Assembly (NCBI GenBank): GCA_017547165.1
Contig: JAFYQK010000013.1
Span: 99,642-163,641 of the forward strand
Direction: 5' to 3'
Origin: Bacteroidaceae bacterium
GTDB taxonomy: Bacteria; Bacteroidota; Bacteroidia; Bacteroidales; Bacteroidaceae
DNA length: 64,000 nucleotides
In this document: positions 44,921-54,139 of the stretch, piece after piece
Layout of the letters: every line of letters begins with the position of its first letter
Position numbering within the stretch: position 1 is the stretch's first letter
Translations under genes and position numbers: made by a program
Notes under the pieces: model-generated
What the model was told of the DNA's origin: nothing
Seen by the model: the letters and a program-made list of their open reading frames with translations, nothing else
The model's database searches: none

Positions 44921-47044
44921 TTATTTTATCAACTTAGCGCCATTCTTTATATATATACCCTTGTGAATATTACTGTTGATACGTCGGCCTTGAAGGTCAT
45001 AAACATTGCTGTCAGACTGGTCCATTTCTGACTCCATGCCAGGCAGGGTTTCAATACCTGTTACAGTATTGTCACGCACGAGAACATCGTCAATATATAT
45101 TGGACAATCTGCAGAAATTGTTATCTTTGCCTTACCTGAGCCTGTCATCTCTGTACTAAATTCCACCCATTGCTGTGCTGTCATAGAAATCTTTTTAGTT
45201 GACAGAGAAACAGCAGGATTATCTGTAGTAACTGTTACTGTCATAGTGTTTTTCTTTGCAAATGGAGCTACACGGAAAGATAGAGTAGACGAGCCATTCA
45301 GTGTAATTTGAGGAGAAACAACATTAACTGCCGTTGTTGTCATTGTGCCAATTTTAGCGCAATGACGACCACCTGTTATACCTAGGTTTGCACTCCAACC
45401 ATCATTGTCCGCACGCAATGTACCTGTTGCAGTTCCAAGAGTCATCCAAACTCCATCATTTGCACCAGTGCCATTGCAATCATCAAATGATTCGGCAAAC
45501 AATACCGACTCATCAGCTGCTGCCCAATCGCCAAATACAAACGACATTGTACCATCATCATTCTTCTTTATACGATTGATACGGATATTCATTTTCGTTG
45601 TTCCATCAATGTTAGCATTATGGAGAGTTGCCGCTGGGATGCTATAATTAGAAAGCACATTTAAATTATTATATGGATACGGGTCGGTTGTTTCGTTTTT
45701 ATCACCCTCTGTATTATCTGCATGGAAAATGGTCAAACGCTGATGGTCATTAACACCATTAACAAATGTATTAGGTGCATTATAGGCATTGAAAATAGTC
45801 GCATTATAATCTACATGCAGAATCAGCATGCCCTCTGCAGGAATATGCCTGTCCCATCCTTGCTTGGCACGGTTCTCTATCAGATAATACTCGTTCTTGA
45901 AAGCGGGGTTATAGATAACATACGACTCACCACCATCTGTCAAAGGCTTCATGTCTGCTACATAGGTATCAGTTGTCAGTTCTATTGGTTCCAGCCAACC
46001 AGTCATCATCCTTTCCCAGCTGGTATAGCTTGCAGGGGTATAGCCATTGTTGTTATAGCTGCCACTGTTCATAATATCCCATGTACCCATACCATAATTG
46101 GCAGCGGTATTGCCGCTGTTTCCAGATGTATCATACATATCGGGCAAACCCAAACAGTGAGAGAACTCGTGACACAATGTGCCAATGCCTGCGGTCTTAT
46201 TGTTTTGGTTAACCTCGTTAGAGCATGCATACACGTCAAGTGTAATTCCCTGCTTAACAATAGGGGTACCGCCACACTCCGGTTTGTATCTCAGGTTATG
46301 CTTATGAGGCCAAATAGTATTAGCGCCTGCACCTGTTGCCTGTCCACCACCTGCATAGATAAAATATATCTGCTCAACCTCATTGTCACCATTCCAATCA
46401 TAATCGGCCCAATTTACCTGATTATCCACTACATTTATAGCAGTAATGAGCATAGAACCAATATTAACGTCAATATCGCCATTGGCACCATCCTGACCGT
46501 AATATGTGTGGTCGGCAGACATCTTCACAGGTCCAACGACATCAAATGTCAAGTCAAACTGACCGTAACTCTGGTCATAGAAATAGTCATGAACACTGCC
46601 AGACTGACTGCCATCCTTGAATCCAACATCATTTGCCATACGGTTGTAATATGCCTGTGGAGAAGGCATGGAGAAAGACTTATCTTTGAATTCTACCAAA
46701 ATGATGAGTCCCTTCTTTTTACCCATAAAAGAACTAGAAGACTTTGATACATTTGCCATGCGTGCATCATTCATAGTAGATGCATGCATGAATGTTCGAC
46801 GCTTCATAGCAAACGCATTAACCTCACCTACGGATGAACGAACGAAGTTACCGTCTCTTTGTACAAAGACTTCTCCAGCAACGGTCTGCCAATAGTGAGC
46901 ATATTCATCACCTTTAAGTTCAGCCAACACCTCTGTACCATCAGCCAATCGGATTGTCTGCCACAATCCCGGCATAGCTCTATCGGCCCAAACAGTAAGA
47001 GAGCAAGCAATAATCGAAAATAATAGTAGTAGTCTTTTATTCAT
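44921..47044 (-). CDS. Secreted M6-family metalloprotease
   Basis: This 707-residue protein has a signal peptide (cleavage near TVWAD). The M6 (immune inhibitor A-like) catalytic region includes GLIILVEFKD, SVHDYFYDQSYGQFDLT and the zinc site CHEFSHCLGLPDMYD (H292, E293, H296, likely D302). A jelly-roll domain follows (about 510-660). The C-terminal NVYDLQGRRIN...KGIYIKNGAKLIK resembles the tail of the C1 protease at 26722 and sorting tails of other Bacteroidetes. It lies directly downstream of the SusCD genes but after a terminator and with its own promoter. Confidence 0.88.
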   Translation of the reverse strand: MNKRLLLLFSIIACSLTVWADRAMPGLWQTIRLADGTEVLAELKGDEYAHYWQTVAGEVFVQRDGNFVRSSVGEVNAFAMKRRTFMHASTMNDARMANVSKSSSSFMGKKKGLIILVEFKDKSFSMPSPQAYYNRMANDVGFKDGSQSGSVHDYFYDQSYGQFDLTFDVVGPVKMSADHTYYGQDGANGDIDVNIGSMLITAINVVDNQVNWADYDWNGDNEVEQIYFIYAGGGQATGAGANTIWPHKHNLRYKPECGGTPIVKQGITLDVYACSNEVNQNNKTAGIGTLCHEFSHCLGLPDMYDTSGNSGNTAANYGMGTWDIMNSGSYNNNGYTPASYTSWERMMTGWLEPIELTTDTYVADMKPLTDGGESYVIYNPAFKNEYYLIENRAKQGWDRHIPAEGMLILHVDYNATIFNAYNAPNTFVNGVNDHQRLTIFHADNTEGDKNETTDPYPYNNLNVLSNYSIPAATLHNANIDGTTKMNIRINRIKKNDDGTMSFVFGDWAAADESVLFAESFDDCNGTGANDGVWMTLGTATGTLRADNDGWSANLGITGGRHCAKIGTMTTTAVNVVSPQITLNGSSTLSFRVAPFAKKNTMTVTVTTDNPAVSLSTKKISMTAQQWVEFSTEMTGSGKAKITISADCPIYIDDVLVRDNTVTGIETLPGMESEMDQSDSNVYDLQGRRINSNIHKGIYIKNGAKLIK

Positions 47045-47082
47045 AATATCCTTAGTTAGTTATATTTATGTAATATTTCGTA

Positions 47083-47090
47083 CAAAGATA
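47083..47090 (-). promoter_or_regulatory. -7 box of the M6 protease
   Basis: Minus-strand TATCTTTG lies 38 bp before the start, with a TTG 18 bases further upstream. Confidence 0.6.
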
Positions 47091-47159
47091 CTATATAAAT
47101 TAGATTAACAACAATTATATATAACTTTTAACGATACATTACAATTTATAACACTAACA

Positions 47160-47189
47160 AAAAGGGTGTGTCTATGGACACACCCTTTT
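47160..47189 (-). terminator. Terminator after the SusE-position gene
   Basis: AAAAGGGTGTGTC and GACACACCCTTTT pair perfectly around a 4-base loop, 20 bp after the stop at 47210. Confidence 0.85.
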
Positions 47190-47209
47190 ATATTAGCATT
47201 GTATTCTGA

Positions 47210-48115
47210 TTATTTCTTTACCATCTTGGCAACAACGAAACGATCCCACCAACCGTACAATTGACCACCAACAACAATCACCATACCCATCTTGGGAGTT
47301 GCTTCAAAGGTAATCTCAGACATATCATCATTCCATACACCTCTGATTGAAGCAGAAGACAACAGCTGGTTATTTTCATTTACACCGTAAAGATGAATGT
47401 CACCAACGAAAGAACCGAAGTTAACACTTTCTACTGAAACATAAGGCATTGGGAATTCAACATAACCTTCCTCTGTACTTTCGTTGTAAGAATAATCCAA
47501 ACGTGCAGTCATGAAAGAGTAACCAGAAAGACCCTGTATAATGCAGTATTTCTCATAAGCACTACCACCTTCTTCATCTGTTATAACGGTTACATCAAAT
47601 GTTAAAGGACCATCCCAGTCTGATACAACATTCATATACCATGCACCAGCCAATCTGTCATATGGATTACTGTCATTATCCTTCAAAGTTACCAAAGTAG
47701 ACTTGTTATTCTCATCAATTGTGGCTCCTTCAACAGAGACAACAGTAACAATAAACTGACGATTGTTATTAATCTCTACATCATCAACAGTCTTAATCTC
47801 AATATTACCTGTTGTTTTATCAGCAGGAACCTTGATAACCTTGCTTGTTACAAGGTAGTTAACATCCTCAATAGCGGAAACAACCTTATCTGTCTCCTCT
47901 ACGGGACTAACCTCAACAGTAATCTGAACTTCGGCATTACGATTACCTGTAACAGAAATAGGCAAATTGAAAATACCTTTGGCCTCGTTTACCACCAAAG
48001 TGGCATCTGCCATACCTACAAGGGCACCCTCTGATGTGTTCCACTCCTCTTTCTCAGAACAAGAAGCGAATGCGAGCGCTACACCTGCAAGCAAAAATAT
48101 TTTAGAAAATTTCAT
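47210..48115 (-). CDS. SusE/F-position surface lipoprotein with Calx-beta-like domain
   Basis: This 301-residue lipoprotein (AFASC signal) is the third gene after susC and susD. Residues about 35-150 look like a Calx-beta domain (NLPISVTGNRNAEVQITVEV ... NNNRQFIVTVVSVEG...TLVTLKDND). The C-terminal half is a separate beta domain (AGAWYMNVVSDWDGPLTFDV) with several exposed Trp/Tyr residues that could bind glycan. In Sus-like systems this position usually encodes a surface glycan-binding protein. No enzymatic motif is seen. The gap to susD is 31 bp, and a terminator follows. Confidence 0.7.
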   Translation of the reverse strand: MKFSKIFLLAGVALAFASCSEKEEWNTSEGALVGMADATLVVNEAKGIFNLPISVTGNRNAEVQITVEVSPVEETDKVVSAIEDVNYLVTSKVIKVPADKTTGNIEIKTVDDVEINNNRQFIVTVVSVEGATIDENNKSTLVTLKDNDSNPYDRLAGAWYMNVVSDWDGPLTFDVTVITDEEGGSAYEKYCIIQGLSGYSFMTARLDYSYNESTEEGYVEFPMPYVSVESVNFGSFVGDIHLYGVNENNQLLSSASIRGVWNDDMSEITFEATPKMGMVIVVGGQLYGWWDRFVVAKMVKK

Positions 48116-48146
48116 AACTTAATATTCTTGTTTGTTTTATCATTGA

Positions 48147-49682
48147 TTAATAACCAACGTTCTGCTGACCCTTCAAATTGGGATTAGCATCCATCTCAGT
48201 CTTAGGAATTGGCCATGTAAAGCGGTGGTCATCATTAGCATAGGTCATGCTACGACCAGCAGCAACTACAACATTATTCAAAGCAGGATTTTCATCATGA
48301 CTTGCATAACGTGAGAAACCCATATTCCAACGACGCAGGTCACTCATGCGGAAGCCTTCACCCAAAAGCTCAAGCTCACGCTCCTTCTTAACCTCTGACA
48401 AAAGGATATCAGAATTGTAATTTACAGCGCTGTAATTCTTAATACGATTTGCACGCAAAGCATTCAAATACACATTACCATTAGCCTCAGGTACGAAACA
48501 TGCAGCCTCAGCAGCAATCAAATACATCTCAGAAAGACGGAATACCTTAGGCATGTTTACATAGTTGTTTTCCTCTGTTGTACGAAGTGCAGGATTGCCA
48601 GGATACTTCAAGAAAACATATGCCTGATAATCAGAACCTTCTACATCCAGATTCCAAACCTTGAAATAGGTATTGAAACGAATGTCACCGTCTACCTGCA
48701 AATAGTTTAACAATGTACCACATGTTGGAATGTAGTCAGCCTGAGTCTCTGTAGTGCTTGCAGTATAGGTGCTACCGGTAGAAGCGAGACCTTCCTCCTT
48801 GCTCATGTAAGCAAGCATGATTACCTCACTGTTCGCGTCGTTAACCCACATGTCTGCATAGTTTTCGAGAGTTGCAAGGGTGTAAACATTAGAGTCGATA
48901 ACGCTCTTTGCCTTTGCAAAAGCTGTAGCATAGTCACCCTTAACAAGAGCGACACGAGCCTGCATAGCAGCTACTGCATATGAAGACAGGTAGATTGCAT
49001 TGGGAGCAACATTTGAAGCATCAGTCTTCTCATAAGCAACCAAACCCTCGTAAGCAGCCTGAAGATCGCTCTCAATCAAAGCATAAGTTTCTGCCAATGA
49101 ACTACGAGAGGGATATGCATTGATATCACCTGTAGGATTGTAGTGAGTAACAATCATTGCACCGGTACCATCCTGAGTGGGATCAACTTCAGCATATGGC
49201 TGAGAGAAGTGATCTGCCAAGAAGAAGTAAGAATAAGCGCGCAAGAAGTGACCTTCTGCCTTATAGCGATTGATAGAAGCGAGGTCTGCATCCTTATCCT
49301 TGTACAAACCAGAAGCTGCCATCTCTGCAGACTTATCAATCAAATAGTTAGCCTTTGCAATACGGCTGTAACAACCTGCAAACATGCTCTCAATGTCACC
49401 ATCAGCAGAAGTAAACAAAGCATTAGAGAAATTACCGCCACGGTTACCATTGTTAACCAAACCATGGAACTGGTCCATTTGGATGTCCTGATAAGTAATC
49501 CAGCCACCAGCATTCATGCTACGAAGGCTTGAATAAACACCAGCACGGAAACGACTGAGGTCGTTAACATTCTGGATTGCTGTTGTCTCGTCAAGAGATC
49601 CGAAAGGCTTCTTGTCCATTTCGCAAGATGTCAGGAATCCAAGTCCGAGCGCCAGCATCAATGATAAATATATTTTCTTCAT
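48147..49682 (-). CDS. SusD/RagB-family surface lipoprotein
   Basis: This 511-residue protein has a lipoprotein signal (FLTSC) and the helical TPR core of SusD proteins. Typical segments are GHFLRAYSYFFLADHFSQPYAEV, FRLSEMYLIAAEAA and the C-terminal ELLGEGFRMSDLRRWNMG followed by FTWPIPKTEMDANPNL. It caps the SusC transporter and binds the oligosaccharide at the cell surface. It lies 41 bp after susC. Ligand is not predictable from sequence; the neighbouring enzymes suggest host N-glycan or related material. Confidence 0.95.
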   Translation of the reverse strand: MKKIYLSLMLALGLGFLTSCEMDKKPFGSLDETTAIQNVNDLSRFRAGVYSSLRSMNAGGWITYQDIQMDQFHGLVNNGNRGGNFSNALFTSADGDIESMFAGCYSRIAKANYLIDKSAEMAASGLYKDKDADLASINRYKAEGHFLRAYSYFFLADHFSQPYAEVDPTQDGTGAMIVTHYNPTGDINAYPSRSSLAETYALIESDLQAAYEGLVAYEKTDASNVAPNAIYLSSYAVAAMQARVALVKGDYATAFAKAKSVIDSNVYTLATLENYADMWVNDANSEVIMLAYMSKEEGLASTGSTYTASTTETQADYIPTCGTLLNYLQVDGDIRFNTYFKVWNLDVEGSDYQAYVFLKYPGNPALRTTEENNYVNMPKVFRLSEMYLIAAEAACFVPEANGNVYLNALRANRIKNYSAVNYNSDILLSEVKKERELELLGEGFRMSDLRRWNMGFSRYASHDENPALNNVVVAAGRSMTYANDDHRFTWPIPKTEMDANPNLKGQQNVGY

Positions 49683-49723
49683 ATTATTTTTCGTCTTTTT
49701 TCCTTAAATGAATGTTTTTAACC

Positions 49724-52705
49724 TTAGAATGTCAACTCCATACCGAATACGAACTGACGTGTATTGGGGTAGTTGAACTTAACGAGGTTGATATCGGGTT
49801 CGGGATCATAACCAGAGAACTTTGTTGCAGTGAAGAGGTTACGACCTACGAAGAATACCTTTGCATTCTGAATACCCTTTGTTGCCTTCATCCACTTTGC
49901 AGGGAAGGTGTACTGAACGATCAAGTTCTTCATGCGCAAGAAAGAAGCGTCCTCCAACAAGTGAGTATCAAACTCAACCTGCTCACCATACTTAGGAATA
50001 TCGGTGATGTCGCCGGGCTTTGTCCAGATATTCAACATATCAACAGCCTGGTTGAATGAAGTACCCTGATTAGCGTTCATCAAGAAGTAGTTGTCGTTGT
50101 TGGTCATATACTTACCATACTGCCATGCGAAGTCAGCGGTTACAGAAAGACCCTTCCAGGTGAAGGTTGTACCCATACCACCGCTCCAAGGAGCAAAACG
50201 CTGCTTGCCAACGAACTTAGAGTCGCGCTCCTCGTTGTAAACCTTGGTCAGGTTACCGTCGATATCGTACCACATGGGCTTACCGTCGCGGGGGTCAACA
50301 CCTGCATACTCTACCATGTAGAACTCGCCATAGGGCTTACCTACCTCAAGCTTCATACCAGTGTTGGCGATGATGTACTCGTCACGACCAGCGAACAACT
50401 CGGTAACCTCGTTCTTGTTGTAGTTAACGTTAGCCTTGAAAGTCCAGTCAATATCCTTAGTCTTCAAGATGTTAACATTGATGTCAGCATCAAAACCCTT
50501 GTTAACCATCGCACCGATGTTACCAGCACCACTGCTGAAACCAGTTGTATAAGAATAAGGAATAGGCATCAACATGTCATAAGTCTTACGACGGTAAGCA
50601 TCAACATTCAATGTAACACGATCCAAGAAACCAAAGGTTACACCGGCATTGAATGAAGCAACTTTCTCCCAAGTCAGAGTGCTGTTGCTGGGACTAGAGA
50701 TACCCATAGAGCTCTGGCCATTGTAAAGAGAACCAGTACCGAAGAGACCATAGTAGTCATAAGAACCTACACCAGTAGAGTTACCTACCAAACCATAAGT
50801 GGCACGAGCCTGAAGATTGTTCAACCAATCTACATTCTTTAAGAAGTTCTCCTTCTTCATGTCCCACATACCACCTACAGAGTAGAAGTGACCCCAACGA
50901 TGACCGGGAGCAAACTTAGAGCTACCGTCAGCACGGTAAGAAGCATCCAAGTAGTACTTGCCTGCATAGTCGTATGACAATGTAGCGAAGAATGAGTTGA
51001 AGCTTTCCTCTGCACGAGAGTCAGATACATTACCGATGGCAATAGAAGTACCGTCGGTCAAACGAGTCTGACGGGGATCGGTCTGACCTTCTGTGTAAAC
51101 ACCGAAAGAACGGCTTCTTGAGAAGATAGACTCCTGACCAATCAATGCGCTAAATGCATGATCCTGAATCTTTTTACGATACTCTGCGGTGTGAGTAAAG
51201 GTATAAGAAGCATAGCGCTGGAAGCTGTTAGAAGTATAACCAGAACTTGCAGATACCGAAGAACCCATTGGAGTCTTGAATGCCTCATAAGGATAGTAAC
51301 GGTTGTCGGTAGTATAATCATAACCGTCCATAGCCTGCTGAGCACGGATAGTCAAGCCCTCGATGGGGTTCAACTGCTCGAATGCATTCAACATCAATGT
51401 TAGATTGTTCTTTCTGTAGTCACGATGTTCATTTACGAAACTGGGGTGCATCAAACCGCTATACTTCAGTTTGGCAACAGGTTCTTTACTCGGAACAAGG
51501 TTACCATGCTCACAGATTTCGTAATAGTAAGGAGCATCGTAAGGCAATGCCAAACGAGAGAAAATCATGGGGTTAAGGGTGTAGAGATCAGAAGCCTCTG
51601 CCTCATTGTTCTGCTGGTAAGAGTTAGTACCTAAATTCAACTGAACACCGGCCTTGAACCAACGATTAAGACGAGCCTCAACATTAGCACGGAGAGCCTC
51701 ACGGTGCATTCTTGACTGCTCAATCAAACCTTCCTGACTGTGGTGGTTGAAAGACAAATAGTAGTTGATGTGTTCGCTACCACCGGTCAAAGCAGCATCA
51801 ACAGTATAAGTTGCGGCATTGTTGTTCAATACCTCGTCGCGCCAGTTTGTGCTGATACCATAGTTCTTAACCAAGTCCTTGATGCTCTGACTAACAGGCT
51901 GACCAATCATATCACGGAACTGGATGTACTGCTCAGAGTTCATCATCTGCAAACCATCAGCAACAGGATCAGAGAAACCATACTGAGCCTTAACAACCAA
52001 GTTAGCCTTCTCGTTCAACTTACCCTTCTTACTGGTAATAACGATTACACCGTTAGCAGCACGAGAACCGTAGATAGCAGTAGAAGCAGCATCCTTCAAT
52101 ACAGTAATATCCTGAATGTCAGCAGGGTTCAATGTATTGAACATTGTTGAAGAAATGGGAGCACCGTCCAAAATGAACAAAGGAGTGCTGCTTGAGTTGA
52201 TAGAGTTGATACCACGAAGACGAATGCTTGCACTCTTTGAGGGATCACCACTTGCAGTCAATACGCTCAAACCTGAAACCTGACCAGCAAGAGCATCGGT
52301 GAAGTTTGGAGTAACTGCCTTCTCCATCTTCTTGTTGTCAACAGTAACAACAGCGCCTACGATAGAACCAAGCTTCTTACCAGAACCATAACCGGTAACA
52401 ACTAATTCGTCCATCATCTCTTCTGTTGTCTCCATCTTGACAAGCATACCATTCTTTGCGGCACGCTCTACTGTCTCCATAGCGATGTAAGAGAACACCA
52501 GGGTTTTGCCAGCCTCGGTGTTGATCTTGAACTTACCATTCAAGTCTGTCACAGCACCTTGGGTTGTACCCTTTACCTTTACAGAGGCGCCAATGATGGG
52601 TTCGCCATCAGCGGCAGACACTACTGTACCAGTGATAACTGTCTGTGCCCAAGCTGCAATAGTTGCAACCATGCACAGAAGCATCAATGAGAGTCTTTTT
52701 TTCAT
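49724..52705 (-). CDS. SusC/RagA-family TonB-dependent transporter
   Basis: This 993-residue protein has a signal peptide (ATIAAWAQ), an N-terminal carboxypeptidase-regulatory-like beta domain (about 22-90, GTVVSAADGEPIIGASVKVKG) and a TonB-box region near DELVVTGYG. The plug follows (ADIQDITVLKDAASTAIYGSRAANGVIVI-type signature) and a 22-strand barrel ends in FGMELTF. It imports glycan fragments with SusD. It has a complete promoter and a leader of about 180 nt. No ECF sigma, anti-sigma or hybrid two-component regulator gene is adjacent, and there is no N-terminal signalling extension. Confidence 0.95.
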   Translation of the reverse strand: MKKRLSLMLLCMVATIAAWAQTVITGTVVSAADGEPIIGASVKVKGTTQGAVTDLNGKFKINTEAGKTLVFSYIAMETVERAAKNGMLVKMETTEEMMDELVVTGYGSGKKLGSIVGAVVTVDNKKMEKAVTPNFTDALAGQVSGLSVLTASGDPSKSASIRLRGINSINSSSTPLFILDGAPISSTMFNTLNPADIQDITVLKDAASTAIYGSRAANGVIVITSKKGKLNEKANLVVKAQYGFSDPVADGLQMMNSEQYIQFRDMIGQPVSQSIKDLVKNYGISTNWRDEVLNNNAATYTVDAALTGGSEHINYYLSFNHHSQEGLIEQSRMHREALRANVEARLNRWFKAGVQLNLGTNSYQQNNEAEASDLYTLNPMIFSRLALPYDAPYYYEICEHGNLVPSKEPVAKLKYSGLMHPSFVNEHRDYRKNNLTLMLNAFEQLNPIEGLTIRAQQAMDGYDYTTDNRYYPYEAFKTPMGSSVSASSGYTSNSFQRYASYTFTHTAEYRKKIQDHAFSALIGQESIFSRSRSFGVYTEGQTDPRQTRLTDGTSIAIGNVSDSRAEESFNSFFATLSYDYAGKYYLDASYRADGSSKFAPGHRWGHFYSVGGMWDMKKENFLKNVDWLNNLQARATYGLVGNSTGVGSYDYYGLFGTGSLYNGQSSMGISSPSNSTLTWEKVASFNAGVTFGFLDRVTLNVDAYRRKTYDMLMPIPYSYTTGFSSGAGNIGAMVNKGFDADINVNILKTKDIDWTFKANVNYNKNEVTELFAGRDEYIIANTGMKLEVGKPYGEFYMVEYAGVDPRDGKPMWYDIDGNLTKVYNEERDSKFVGKQRFAPWSGGMGTTFTWKGLSVTADFAWQYGKYMTNNDNYFLMNANQGTSFNQAVDMLNIWTKPGDITDIPKYGEQVEFDTHLLEDASFLRMKNLIVQYTFPAKWMKATKGIQNAKVFFVGRNLFTATKFSGYDPEPDINLVKFNYPNTRQFVFGMELTF

Positions 52706-52892
52706 AAATACTGATTTGTGTTGATTAATATTATTACTAATTATTTTAAATCTCTCTACCAGTAAACTGAGTCACTATACCTTATTTATATTATATAAGC
52801 GTTATAAAGAATATTAAAACTTTCTAAGTTTAATGACCGTTTTAAAGAAACATTACATAAGTTATTTTTATCTTTTTAACGCAATTTGGTTG

Positions 52893-52924
52893 CAAAAGTA
52901 ATATTTTTAATCAATCTAAACAAA
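52893..52924 (-). promoter_or_regulatory. susC promoter
   Basis: Minus-strand TTTG (52921-52924) is 20 bases from TACTTTTG (52893-52900), a complete Bacteroidetes promoter. The predicted leader before susC is about 180 nt. Confidence 0.75.
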
Positions 52925-53598
52925 CAAATGTTTAAAAAATGTTATTACAAAGACACCAAAATAGCATTTTGTTACAAATAACCACCAAAATCACTGATTT
53001 AAGAGCATTTTGCTATCATTTTGACAACATTTTATTAAGTGTAAATATTACGATAAAAATTTCCATATTCCTCTTCTTTCAATCTCATTGACTCGCTTTT
53101 AACAACAATTTAAACGCTTTTGTTTGAACTTACACCTATTTGCTATCATTTTGTTAGTTAAAAGACACATACTAAGAATTCTGGATGGATATTAGTTTTT
53201 TATAATGGATTTCCAACTGAAAGACATCTATTCATGCCTAAAAGACTTATTCGTATTTCAGCATCCAACTAAAGCATCTGCTCAAACCGTAGATAATAGA
53301 AGAAAGCAGAAACCTTTGCAACATGATAATAGAGAAAGGCATTAGCCTATTCCGCGAATAAAAACAAACACATCTGCTAACCAGAAAAAAAACATCTCAT
53401 TCTTGCCGAACAAGAAGGATGGTCTCCTGCTGTATTCATCAGAGAAAAGTATTAAGCAAAACAGTTGGGGATTAAAGAATCGTAAACTGTTCCAGTATGT
53501 CCAGAAGAAAGGTGTAAACCTATTCTGCCAATGAAATCAAAACGTCTACATAAATCCAGAAAAGACTGTAAAAATATTGACATCATCAACCTTCGCAC

Positions 53599-53708
53599 AA
53601 GACATTACTTTCTTAGAAGCAAGACAAAGCATTCTTCGGACCATAAGATTGTAATCTTTGGCTCATAAGATTATAATCTTCGTGCCGTAAGATTAGGGAG
53701 TGTTTTCA
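53599..53708. repeat. 22-bp-period array upstream of susC
   Basis: Units start at 53599, 53621, 53643 and 53665, with a decayed fifth at 53687. Sixteen-base cores are AAGACATTACTTTCTT, AAGACAAAGCATTCTT, ATAAGATTGTAATCTT and ATAAGATTATAATCTT. All end TCTT, and each is followed by six variable bases ending in C. The first unit shares the 12-mer AGACATTACTTT with the array inside queA. Confidence 0.85.
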
Positions 53709-53918
53709 CAAAGATAAGATGGAGACAATCCGAGGAGTAGCAAAAGAATACTCAAAAACGAATATCCATCTTATAATCAACCACTTGAACAACACAAAAC
53801 CTCACCCAAACAACTATAGAATAAACTCCAAAAACCTTTCTATATACGACATTAGACAGAGAGGCAGCTACCTTTCACCATAGAGACCCCAATAGAAATA
53901 TCTTTACACCAAACAATT

Positions 53919-53955
53919 CCTCCCTGCTTAAGCACGTCAAACTTAAGCAGGGAGG
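53919..53955 (-). terminator. Terminator of the adenylate-enzyme remnant
   Basis: CCTCCCTGCTTAAG and its exact complement form a 14-bp stem around a 9-base loop. It lies 9 bp after the stop of the remnant at 53965, and also serves GH110 read-through. Confidence 0.8.
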
Positions 53956-53964
53956 TTCAAAATT

Positions 53965-54123
53965 TCATGCCTCATTGGCCAAACGATAAAATTTTCGATT
54001 TAACTTGCCTTTTGATGTTCGCTCTATTTTATCAACACATTGATAGACAAGAGGAACATGACAATGTTTCAAATGAACATTTCGAAGACTAATACAACTT
54101 AGTGCAAGTTCTGCGTTATAGCA
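53965..54123 (-). pseudogene. C-terminal remnant of an adenylate-forming (acyl-CoA synthetase-like) enzyme
   Basis: A 52-codon open stretch between stops has no start codon. It reads ...LKHCHVPLVYQCVDKIERT then SKGKLNRKFYRLANEA and a stop. This matches the last subdomain of ANL enzymes (acyl-CoA ligases, D-alanine ligases, adenylation domains): 'VP' before the strand, 'VDKIxRTxxGKxxRK' with the A10 catalytic lysine (RTSKGK). The rest of the gene, at least 400 codons, is absent; the GH110 gene ends 17 bp upstream. The original terminator remains. A DNA exchange that brought in GH110 probably removed the rest. Confidence 0.75.
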
Positions 54124-54139
54124 TCAAGATTTACAATAA

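Larger units (their letters stand above)
52706..54139. other. 1.4-kb gene-poor region upstream of susC
   Basis: Contents from right to left are a decapitated adenylate-forming enzyme (53965-54123), its hairpin terminator (53919-53955), a 22-bp-period array (53599-53708), diverged ~58-bp direct repeats (53331-53388 and 53512-53570, with a shorter relative at 53299-53325), about 350 bp of AT-rich sequence with no feature seen, and the susC promoter (52893-52924) with its leader. No intact gene is supported. Confidence 0.65.

Noticed and set aside
45722-46747. 341-residue plus-strand reading frame
   Set aside because: Antisense shadow of the M6 protease, which carries the zinc site.
53599-53708. 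Arrays with 22-bp period considered as CRISPR
   Set aside because: Spacers would be only six bases and cores vary between units; no cas genes in the window.
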